This document shows positions 1 to 9,262 of a DNA stretch of 64,000 nucleotides, piece by piece. This DNA comes from an uncultured Verrucomicrobiales bacterium (lineage in GTDB: Bacteria > Verrucomicrobiota > Verrucomicrobiia > Verrucomicrobiales > Akkermansiaceae), in contig CALDZJ010000021.1 in the NCBI GenBank assembly GCA_937944055.1, positions 22,088 through 86,087 on the forward strand. The letters run 5' to 3'. The notes under the pieces are model-generated. The model was not told where the DNA came from, did no database searches, and worked only from the letters and a program-made list of their open reading frames with translations. Position numbers and translations under genes: made by a program. The first letter of the stretch is position 1; every line of letters starts with the position of its first letter.

Positions 1-1431
1 CTGGCCGCGGAAAGTCACCGTAAGGGTATCATCCCCACCGGCAAGCATGTCCATCCGCACCGTGAAGCTCTCAGGAGCTGAAGTCTCAACCGGGACCGTG
101 TTTCCATCAGTATCAAGAAGCTCAACCGCTCCGACACCCGGAGCACCAAAGACAGTCCAAGTGGTATCAAAGAAGTTGTTACCGACCCCGAAGCCTTCCT
201 CGCCATCATTGTAAACTTCTAGCAACGTGAAGCCACCATCACCAGAATCATTGGCTAAACTGACAAACTCTAGGTCAAAGCTGTATTCAATTCTCCCTTC
301 CAGAGTGTCATCAATCTCCTGACCGATCAGGCCGACGATGCTACCAGAGTCGATCAAGAGAGTTCCTAATCCACCTCCTTCGACATTGAGTTGATCACGC
401 GGAGTGAACGTAGAGAGAGGACGCTCGCTGCTCAGCAAGGGATCAGTCCCACTGGATACCTCTAAGAAATCGCTCACCAAATCATCATCACTATCGAAGC
501 GATTGGGATCACTTCCATAAACATTCACTTCCTCCCCATCCGTTAAGAGGTCGGAATCTGAATCAGCATTCAGCGGGGAACTTAAAGTGGTATTCACCTC
601 CTCGCCATCGCTCAGTTCATCACCATCGCTATCAGCGAGCACAGGATCTGTTCCCTCCTCAAACTCTAAATGATCATCCAAGCCGTCATTATCAAAATCA
701 GAGAAAGTTGGGATATCATTCGGACCTCTCACATCTGCGAGGGTCAGTGAACCTGGCGGATTCTGAAGAGCATCTGCATCAATGATCAGTTGCTCAAAAA
801 AATCGGGTAATCCATCTCCATCGGAGTCCAAAACTCCAGAGGAGACCTCCACTGACATGTCAGTGAAGTTGGCAATTTGACCGGTATTGCCAGAGCGGAC
901 CCGAAATTCATCAAAAGAGATCGGGCCAACGAAGCTATTCTCTTCTCCTCGGAAGAGGATCGTAGCAGTGTCATCTCCACCGGCTACCATCGTAAAAGTA
1001 AGAGTGAAGGTTTCAGGAGCGTTCGTTTCCAGCATTCCGGGCAGTCCGTCAGAATCAAAGACGAAAAAGTTAAACCCATTTGCGGTATCAGGACGCCCGT
1101 AGCCACTCCAGACAGTCGATGTCCAGTGATCACCGACTCCCATCTGAACATCACCATCAAGATAGGTCTCAAACCCAGTGAAACCGAACTCACCGGTTCC
1201 ATTTGCGAGTCCCGTAAACTCGATTGTAAAATTACAGACGACGGTGCCGGTAAAATTATCGTCAATCGGGAATCCGGCTTCTTCGAGAAGCTCCTCAGGG
1301 GTGACGATCGTGATCCCAGCACCTCCACCTTCGACTCCGAATTGATCCGGAATATCGATAATTGCTTGGGAGGAGACGACTGATGCGAGTAGGGCGGTAA
1401 AACTGAGGGAATTGAATTTCATAAATTTCAT
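1..1431 (-). CDS. Secreted protein with duplicated beta-rich module flanking TSP3-like Asp-rich Ca-binding repeats (3' end truncated by window edge)
   Basis: Minus-strand ORF open from ATG at 1431 to window edge (missing from supplied ORF track). Translation begins MKFMKFNSLSFTALLASVVSSQAIIDIPDQFGVEGGG (signal peptide) and contains DSDGDGLPDFFE, DFDNDGLDDHLEFEEGTDP, DSDGDELSDGEEV, DSDSDLLTDGEEVNVYGSDP, DSDDDLVSDFLEVSSGTDP. Confidence 0.85.
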   Translation of the reverse strand, partial: MKFMKFNSLSFTALLASVVSSQAIIDIPDQFGVEGGGAGITIVTPEELLEEAGFPIDDNFTGTVVCNFTIEFTGLANGTGEFGFTGFETYLDGDVQMGVGDHWTSTVWSGYGRPDTANGFNFFVFDSDGLPGMLETNAPETFTLTFTMVAGGDDTATILFRGEENSFVGPISFDEFRVRSGNTGQIANFTDMSVEVSSGVLDSDGDGLPDFFEQLIIDADALQNPPGSLTLADVRGPNDIPTFSDFDNDGLDDHLEFEEGTDPVLADSDGDELSDGEEVNTTLSSPLNADSDSDLLTDGEEVNVYGSDPNRFDSDDDLVSDFLEVSSGTDPLLSSERPLSTFTPRDQLNVEGGGLGTLLIDSGSIVGLIGQEIDDTLEGRIEYSFDLEFVSLANDSGDGGFTLLEVYNDGEEGFGVGNNFFDTTWTVFGAPGVGAVELLDTDGNTVPVETSAPESFTVRMDMLAGGDDTLTVTFRGQ

Positions 1432-1460
1432 AAAAGGGGGCGGAAAAGTATTTCTGTCTT

Positions 1461-1501
1461 AAAAAAAAAGAAAGCAGGGCCATCACGGTGATAGGCCCTG
1501 C
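1461..1501 (-). terminator. Rho-independent terminator downstream of PEP-CTERM gene
   Basis: Minus strand GCAGGGCC-TATCACCGTGAT-GGCCCTGC followed by TTTCTTTTTTTTT; 8-bp perfect stem. Confidence 0.85.
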
Positions 1502-1517
1502 TGCTGAATGGGAAGGT

Positions 1518-2201
1518 CTAGCGACGGCGCTTGCCCAAAAGCAGCGCACTCATTCCAAGCAAAATAACGGAACTAGGCTCAGGAACTGGCAGAACGGCAT
1601 TCTGGAAATCGTCCGCGACGACTAAGTTCTCGAGAGTCGTTTGACCGGTCCCGTTTCCAGCTCTGTGTCGAAGTTGCGTGATTGTTCCAAGGTTGATATT
1701 GGTGACCTGAGTCGCGGGAAATGCGCCGTCAGTCACCGCTGGGTCTACCCATAGCTGCCAAGAATCTAATCCAGTGGCGACATCGATCGTGACAGAAGCC
1801 ACAAGCCGAACGGTCTCGCCGACAACGTAGAGCTGCCCAGTGCTACCCGCGACAGTTCCTCCAGTTCCACCACCGTAGTCGAGGTCGAACCAGCCATTGC
1901 CGAGGATGAAGTTACTCTGTCCATCCCCTCCGGTGCTATCGAACTGCAAGCCGCCAAAGAAGCCGCCTGCACCCGTTTCACCAGCGTTGTTATCGATCGT
2001 CCAATCCCAACCAAAGTAGGTGGTTCCGCCGGCATTTAGGGTATCAATCCAGTTGTCGGTATCATCCGCAGTCGTCACGAGCACGTTGTCGACTCCCGTA
2101 GTGGCAACGGCAGGACCGTCGATCGTTTGGATCACAGCCGCTGGCAACGTGACCGCAGTAAGGAGAGATCCGACTGCTGTTATTGCTAGGTTTTTTTTCA
2201 T
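1518..2201 (-). CDS. PEP-CTERM sorting domain-containing secreted protein
   Basis: Signal peptide MKKNLAITAVGSLLTAVTLPAA; C-terminus VPEPSSVILLGMSALLLGKRRR (PEP motif, TM helix, Arg cluster). Confidence 0.9.
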   Translation of the reverse strand: MKKNLAITAVGSLLTAVTLPAAVIQTIDGPAVATTGVDNVLVTTADDTDNWIDTLNAGGTTYFGWDWTIDNNAGETGAGGFFGGLQFDSTGGDGQSNFILGNGWFDLDYGGGTGGTVAGSTGQLYVVGETVRLVASVTIDVATGLDSWQLWVDPAVTDGAFPATQVTNINLGTITQLRHRAGNGTGQTTLENLVVADDFQNAVLPVPEPSSVILLGMSALLLGKRRR

Positions 2202-2484
2202 ATTTATTTCTGTTCTATCGTGTATTTTTTCAACTCTCTGGACCAGGAATCGCTAAATCGTAAAAAGACTTAGGATTTTAATCCCCTGCCCTGAGGTTAC
2301 CTCATGTTTTGAATTGAGACAACTTTTGTAAAGTTCAAATCCGAAAAATGAGCCGCGACGGCGGCAGGAGTTCTCGAAAGCACCTGCAGCCTAAGCCAAT
2401 GCCGAGCGCCCCCTGCTTACGAAAAGGCAAAATAAACGATTGCGCCCCCCTCCAGTTCAAGGGACCTTTCGCCTCACAAAGATC

Positions 2485-3030
2485 ATGCACGAAGAAGTCA
2501 GCCTTAGCCGCGAAGTGGACGCGATTCAAATCCCCTCTGGAGACACCATCACGCTTCCGGCGGGGACTCCTGTTGTTATTACCCAAACCCTTGGTGGAAC
2601 CTACACTGTGGCAACCTCAGCCGGCTTGGCCCGCATCTCCTCAAAGGATACGGATGCGCTTGGCGTGGACCCTGAGGAGCAAAAAGAAAAACAAGCGGAA
2701 GAAAATCGCCTCAAGGATGCCTCACTAGAAGAGCAGGTCTGGCACCAGATGAAGCAGGTCTTTGACCCAGAAATCCCGGTCGATATCGTCAACCTCGGCC
2801 TCGTTTACGATTGTAAGCTCTCAGAGGTGGATGAAGGCACTGATGTCGATGTGAAGATGACTCTCACCGCTCCCGGTTGTGGAATGGGGCCGGTGATCGC
2901 GGCAGATGCCCAAGCCCGCATTATGTCGCTAAGCGAGATTAATGAGGCCCGAGTCGAACTTGTTTGGGATCCCCCTTGGAATCAGGAAATGATTTCTGAG
3001 GAAGGAAAGATGAAGTTGGGAATGATGTGA
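2485..3030 (+). CDS. sufT: SufT-like Fe-S cluster assembly protein (DUF59/MIP18 family)
   Basis: DVEIPVDIVNLGLVYD-type core (FDPEIPVDIVNLGLVYDCKL, TAPGCGMGPVIAADAQARI, VELVWDPPWNQEMIS) with N-terminal EVDAIQIPSGDTITLPAGTPVVITQTLGGTYTV. Start at MHEEVSL preferred over ORF-track start 2440. Confidence 0.85.
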   Translation: MHEEVSLSREVDAIQIPSGDTITLPAGTPVVITQTLGGTYTVATSAGLARISSKDTDALGVDPEEQKEKQAEENRLKDASLEEQVWHQMKQVFDPEIPVDIVNLGLVYDCKLSEVDEGTDVDVKMTLTAPGCGMGPVIAADAQARIMSLSEINEARVELVWDPPWNQEMISEEGKMKLGMM

Positions 3031-3085
3031 TCCTCCCCCCGTCCTTCTCTTCACCTTCATTTCAGCTCTCCCCCTTTTACCTTTC

Positions 3086-4339
3086 TTAAGCCCCCTTTAA
3101 AAATTCCTCACAGAGGAGAATCATATCGAGAGCATAGCGCGCCTTCTCATCGGTAACCCGCCCGAGAAGCTCCCGCGCTGTGGAAGCAAGCGCTTGCAGG
3201 GCTTCAAGATGCCGCTCCTCGGATTGTCCCCATTTGGCAAATTGCGCAAAGAGGCAAGCCATCACAAAATCATCCGAGAGATCCTCCGCAGCCCGCGCTG
3301 AGGTGGCCAAGGGGAGATACCCCGCTGCCTCATCTTGCACCTCGAGATCGACCGATCCCACCTGCGCCTCCCCCGGACGCAACTCTAACTCATAAAGGAA
3401 AACCCGCTCCTCACTGATCACTCCAGACTCCGGAGCAGTGGAATCCTTGTCCCATTCCTTATCCCACTCTGATTTCCCCACCCCTGATGCCCTCCCTTCT
3501 GACCCGAGAAGCGAGGCTGATATCACCCGCTCTGGATTCAGGTTCAGCAGCGTCTTAATGGTCGCTTCCTGACCATCACGAGGGCGCAGACTCAGTAAAA
3601 GAAGCTTCTTTTTCTCGCTCCAAGGGCAAGGTCCTAACTCGGCATGCACTGCTAGCTCCGCCACGACGAGGCGCGGCTCAGAAATGGAAGTCCCAGCATT
3701 GACCCAAGCGCCAATTTTAAACCGACTCCGTTCCGGCAGCCCCCCCGTCTCGCTAAGAGCCCGCTCCACGAATGAAGCATCCAAGGACTCGACTTGATTC
3801 GGTAAAACCTGCGAATGCCCCGCTCCTGAGCTTGGGAGATTTTCTCCGTTAAGATCCCGGAGTTCATGAGCCTCGCTGGAATTTTCAAGCGCTGTCGAGT
3901 CTGAAGAATCACTCACCTGAGAGCTCCTCTCATCATCAGCGCTCACCGCCATCCCAGCCACCTCTCCCGCTCCGGAGAGAGCCGGACCATTCGTGCCAAG
4001 GCGGGAGAGACCTACGAATCCCGCTACGACCACCGCGGCCACCCCAAGCAGCGCGACGATCGATTGCCGCCGTGATTTGCGCCGATACTCTAAGACCAGA
4101 ACCGCGGCATCAGGTCTCCGACCTGCTTTAAAAATTTCCTCCGTCCGTGCTTCGCCCAGCGTATGCTCCTCCTCTTTCAGAGTCTCAGAGATAAAGCTCG
4201 CGAAGGCAGAAATCGCGGCCCCTTCCCGAGCGAGGGACTCATCTTTCAAAAGAGCAGCCTCGACCTCCGCACGGGAAGATTCCGCAAGTTCGCCGAGCGC
4301 GTAAGCCGTCAAGATAGGATCTTCAGGACTGATTTTCAT
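3086..4339 (-). CDS. Anti-sigma-like single-TM protein with YfbK-like flanking regions but no vWA domain
   Basis: N-term EDPILTAYALGELAESSRAEVEAALLKD resembles anti-sigma N-termini; TM IVALLGVAAVVVAGFVGL; adjacent downstream of ECF sigma gene; later segments resemble YfbK N- and C-terminal regions (see finding). Confidence 0.7.
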   Translation of the reverse strand: MKISPEDPILTAYALGELAESSRAEVEAALLKDESLAREGAAISAFASFISETLKEEEHTLGEARTEEIFKAGRRPDAAVLVLEYRRKSRRQSIVALLGVAAVVVAGFVGLSRLGTNGPALSGAGEVAGMAVSADDERSSQVSDSSDSTALENSSEAHELRDLNGENLPSSGAGHSQVLPNQVESLDASFVERALSETGGLPERSRFKIGAWVNAGTSISEPRLVVAELAVHAELGPCPWSEKKKLLLLSLRPRDGQEATIKTLLNLNPERVISASLLGSEGRASGVGKSEWDKEWDKDSTAPESGVISEERVFLYELELRPGEAQVGSVDLEVQDEAAGYLPLATSARAAEDLSDDFVMACLFAQFAKWGQSEERHLEALQALASTARELLGRVTDEKARYALDMILLCEEFLKGA

Positions 4340-4345
4340 AAAATT

Positions 4346-4900
4346 TTAGGCAGTTTGGGGGGTGATATTTTGGATCAAGTCATCCGGCAAAAAGCCGCGC
4401 AGACGCTTCAGGCCCGTATGCAAAAGGAATCCCACGTTCCCTGAACTCAGTTCCGTAATTTTGCTGATCTCCTCGTAACTCAGGCCTTGCACAAATTTTA
4501 AGAGAATGACCTCTCGCTGATTCTCGGACAAGCGGGCCAAGGCCTCGTGAACTTGACTCACCCTTTCTTCTAGATCCACCCGCTCCGAGGGCGTCCTCCG
4601 AAGGGAAGGAACGCGCGCCATCTGCTCCTCTTCCAGTCCCACGATCCTCTTCTCCTTACGAATCACATCCAACGCGCGATTCCGGCACACCGTAAAAAGC
4701 CAAGCCTTTAAACCATCCTTCACCTTCTCAATATCCTGCTGATAAAGCCGGATAAAGGTGTCTTGAACGACATCGCGAGCCCGCTCCACATCATGCAAAA
4801 AAGTGGTGGCATAACCAATCAAGGGCGACTCGTAATCGGCGAGCGCCTTTTTGATAAAGTCTTCCCTGCTTGTGACCATGTCCTTTTCCCCTTTCGCCAT
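4346..4900 (-). CDS. RNA polymerase sigma factor, ECF / sigma-70 family
   Basis: Region 2 DVVQDTFIRLYQQD...KAWLFTVCRNRALDVIRKEKR; region 4 LSENQREVILLKFVQGLSYEEISKITELSSGNVGFLLHTGLKRLRG. Confidence 0.93.
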   Translation of the reverse strand: MAKGEKDMVTSREDFIKKALADYESPLIGYATTFLHDVERARDVVQDTFIRLYQQDIEKVKDGLKAWLFTVCRNRALDVIRKEKRIVGLEEEQMARVPSLRRTPSERVDLEERVSQVHEALARLSENQREVILLKFVQGLSYEEISKITELSSGNVGFLLHTGLKRLRGFLPDDLIQNITPQTA

Positions 4901-5102
4901 TTAGGTGAGTTGTAACCTAGAAACGCAATCACCACCACGTCTCTTAGGTTTTTTTCAAGAATCAGCGCCGCGCTCAGATCAGGAGAATTCCTTGTGAAAT
5001 CAACAAATGTACAAACTTTTTAAACTTTCTCTAAAAAGTTTTTAAATTTCCTCAAAAAATAGTTGACCATTCTTAACAATCAACCTTACTTTCATTCCAG
5101 TT

Positions 5103-5942
5103 ATGAAAGCTCTCTCCCTAACGACCAGCCTTCTCGCCGCCCTTTCGCTCTCTGCCTTCGCTGGCAGTTATACCGTCAAGTCGGGCGATACCCTCCACTC
5201 GATCTCCCGGAAGCATAAGGTCTCGGTTTCCAAGATCATGTCGATGAACAAGATCTCTGACCCTACCAAGCTTCGCATTGGTCAAACTATCACCGTCTCC
5301 GGCTCCTCCTCAAAAGCGAAAAGAGCACCCAAGAAGACCGGTAATTATAAAGTATCTAGAGGCGATACCTTCTACTCGATTGCCCGCCGCCACGGAATCT
5401 CCGTTTCTAAGCTCAAGGCGCTCAATCCCCGTGTGAACTCGAACCGCATCTCACCCGGCCAAACCCTTGCCGTCTCTGGCACTCCTAAAAAAATCGCCAA
5501 GAAGCCTGCGAAAAATCCCGTCACACAGACAATCGCCAAGATCAGCACCCCTAAGAAGCCGCTTGAGCGCGAAATCGAGAACCCAGTTTCTATCAAATTT
5601 TCAACTGCACCCTCCCTTGCAACGAAAGTAACAGACCCGGCTCCTGAAAAGGAGACCGTGGCTGTTGTTGCGAGTGAGAGCACTCCAATCTCCACGCCTC
5701 CTGCCCCACCTGTGGTTGAAGACGTCATGATTGATCCGCCCATTCTCGAGCAGCCCGTCCCGACCACTCTCCCCACCTCTCCCACTACGATTACCTCAGT
5801 GATTCTTACAGAGGAGACCACCTTCGAGGAGTTCGCTAGTAAGTATGGTACCGACACCGCCCAGCTCAATGCGCTGAACGGCTGGAACCTACCGAAAGCA
5901 ACCGTTCTTGCCCGTGGATCCGAGATCTACGTGCCTCAGTAA
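5103..5942 (+). CDS. LysM domain-containing secreted protein (two N-terminal LysM plus degenerate C-terminal LysM)
   Basis: SYTVKSGDTLHSISRKHKVSVSKIMSMNKISDPTKLRIGQTITV; NYKVSRGDTFYSIARRHGISVSKLKALNP; C-term TTFEEFASKYGTDTAQLNALNGWN. Confidence 0.9.
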   Translation: MKALSLTTSLLAALSLSAFAGSYTVKSGDTLHSISRKHKVSVSKIMSMNKISDPTKLRIGQTITVSGSSSKAKRAPKKTGNYKVSRGDTFYSIARRHGISVSKLKALNPRVNSNRISPGQTLAVSGTPKKIAKKPAKNPVTQTIAKISTPKKPLEREIENPVSIKFSTAPSLATKVTDPAPEKETVAVVASESTPISTPPAPPVVEDVMIDPPILEQPVPTTLPTSPTTITSVILTEETTFEEFASKYGTDTAQLNALNGWNLPKATVLARGSEIYVPQ

Positions 5943-6092
5943 GAGATTATTCATAACAAAAAGTACCTCTCTGAGGCAAGGCAGAGCGATACCCGGTGGC
6001 TTCCTAGGAAGTCACCGGGTATTCACGTCTAGGGCGATCTTTAAAAAGAAGCTCTTGCACCCAGTCTCCCTCTACCCTCTAATCCGCCCGCC

Positions 6093-7235
6093 TTGAAGAA
6101 CGCCATTCTTGCTCTTGAAGACGGCCGCACCTTTCGCGGACGTGCCTTTGGTCATTCCGGAACTACTGCCGGAGAAATTTGCTTCAATACCTCCATGACG
6201 GGGTATCAGGAGATTATTACCGATCCCTCCTATCGAGGGCAAATTGTCACCATGACCTATCCGCTCCAAGGAAACTACGGAGTGAATCCTGATGATGCAG
6301 AATCCGCCTCACCCCACGTGCGGGGATTCGTCATTGGTGAGCTTTGTGAGATTCCCTCCTCCTGGCGTTCCCAACAAACACTCGCCGAATACTTTGCAGA
6401 GCATAAAATCATTGGCATCGAGGAAATAGATACCCGCGCCCTCACCAAGCATCTTCGCGATAAAGGGGCGATGCGCGCCGTCATCTCCACCGAGCTTTCT
6501 GAAGAAGAAGCGATCCAAGCAGCCAAAGACGCACCCTCAATGGAGGGCAGTGACTTTGTCAAAGAAGTCTCAACCGAGAAAAATTACCTCTGGGAGGGTG
6601 AATCCCGCCTCTGGACGATCCCCAGCGTCACCACCAATCAAGTCGGAAACTACATCGAGCTTCCTCCCGTCAAATACCGCATCGTGGCATATGACTTCGG
6701 CATCAAATGGAACATCCTGCGCTCCCTCCGCCAATCCGGCTTCGAGGTGCACGTGGTCAATTCCCAGACTCCCGCCAGCGAGGTCTTGGCAATGAAACCC
6801 GATGGAGTCTTTCTCTCCAACGGCCCAGGCGATCCTGCCGCCCTCACCTACATCCATGAGGAGGTCAAGCAGCTCATCGGAAAGGTCCCGCTCTTCGGAA
6901 TCTGCCTCGGCCATCAAATTCTCACTCACTGCTTCGGTGGTAGCACCTATAAGCTCAAATTTGGGCACCGGGGCGGGAATCACCCCGTTAAGGACCTCCG
7001 CTCTGGCAAGGTCGCGATCACGGCACAAAACCACGGCTTCGCCACCGATGACTCATCCCTCCCAGATGACATCGAGGTCACCCACGTGAACCTCAATGAC
7101 CAAACAGTGGAAGGCATGAGAAGTAAGAAAGACCCCGTATTTTCAGTCCAACATCACCCCGAGGCCGCCCCAGGGCCCAACGATGATAAAGGATTTTTTG
7201 ACGAGTTCATCGCCCTCATCGAGTCCGCCAAGTAA
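6093..7235 (+). CDS. carA: Carbamoyl-phosphate synthase small subunit (TTG start)
   Basis: LALEDGRTFRGRAFGHSGTTAGEICFNTSMTGYQEIITDPSYRGQIVTMTYPLQGNYGVN; glutaminase motif VPLFGICLGHQIL. Confidence 0.96.
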   Translation: MKNAILALEDGRTFRGRAFGHSGTTAGEICFNTSMTGYQEIITDPSYRGQIVTMTYPLQGNYGVNPDDAESASPHVRGFVIGELCEIPSSWRSQQTLAEYFAEHKIIGIEEIDTRALTKHLRDKGAMRAVISTELSEEEAIQAAKDAPSMEGSDFVKEVSTEKNYLWEGESRLWTIPSVTTNQVGNYIELPPVKYRIVAYDFGIKWNILRSLRQSGFEVHVVNSQTPASEVLAMKPDGVFLSNGPGDPAALTYIHEEVKQLIGKVPLFGICLGHQILTHCFGGSTYKLKFGHRGGNHPVKDLRSGKVAITAQNHGFATDDSSLPDDIEVTHVNLNDQTVEGMRSKKDPVFSVQHHPEAAPGPNDDKGFFDEFIALIESAK

Positions 7236-7260
7236 CTCCTCCCTCTCTCTATTTTTTTAA

Positions 7261-8526
<1,266 letters not shown>

Positions 8527-8532
8527 CTCCTC

Positions 8533-9240
8533 ATGAGCGACTCAGCCATCCCACGTCACGTTGCCATCATCATGGATGGAAATGGCCGCTGGGCACAGGC
8601 ACGCGGACTCCCTCGCAAGGCCGGCCACCGTGCCGGGGCGGAATCAGTCCGCGAGGCCGTGGATGCCTGCCTCGACCTTGGCATCCCCTTCATCACCCTC
8701 TACGCCTTTTCATCCGAAAACTGGAGCCGACCAGAAAAGGAAGTCGCAGCCCTCATGAAGCTCCTTGAGCAATTCCTCAAAACAAAGGGGAAAGAATTCA
8801 TGCAAAAAAACGTCCGCCTGCGCACCATCGGGCAGATCGAGCGTCTCCCCGCTTCCTGCCGCGCCCAGATCGCTCAGGTAGAACAAGACACCGCTCAGAA
8901 CACCGCCCTCACCGTCATCCTCGCCCTCTCCTACGGAAGTCGCGAAGAAATCACAGCCTCGACGCGCCGCATTGCTGAAAAGATCAGCACCGGCGAACTC
9001 TCCCCAGAGGAAATTTCCAAAGAAACCCTCGCTCAACACCTCGATACTGCCGAGTTCCCAGATCCCGATCTCCTCATCCGCACCTCTGGTGAGTTCCGCC
9101 TCTCCAACTTCCTCCTCTGGCAGCTGAGTTATGCCGAATTTTTCGTTAGCGAAAAAAATTGGCCCGACTTCAATAAAGGCGATTTTCACGAAGCCGTCGC
9201 CGATTATTCTCGCAGACATCGCCGCTTCGGAGGACTCTAA
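8533..9240 (+). CDS. uppS: Isoprenyl transferase (undecaprenyl diphosphate synthase)
   Basis: HVAIIMDGNGRWAQARGLPRKAGHRAGAESVREAV; DLLIRTSGEFRLSNFLLWQLSYAEFFV. Confidence 0.96.
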   Translation: MSDSAIPRHVAIIMDGNGRWAQARGLPRKAGHRAGAESVREAVDACLDLGIPFITLYAFSSENWSRPEKEVAALMKLLEQFLKTKGKEFMQKNVRLRTIGQIERLPASCRAQIAQVEQDTAQNTALTVILALSYGSREEITASTRRIAEKISTGELSPEEISKETLAQHLDTAEFPDPDLLIRTSGEFRLSNFLLWQLSYAEFFVSEKNWPDFNKGDFHEAVADYSRRHRRFGGL

Positions 9241-9262
9241 GAGCCATCACCCACAGTGAACC

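Noticed and set aside
877-1383. 168-aa plus-strand ORF
   Set aside because: Antisense to the truncated TSP3-repeat gene, whose minus-strand translation shows a signal peptide and repeats.
2202-2484. Possible riboswitch or sRNA in the intergenic region before sufT
   Set aside because: Some local GC-rich complementarity but no recognisable riboswitch consensus; too weak to call.
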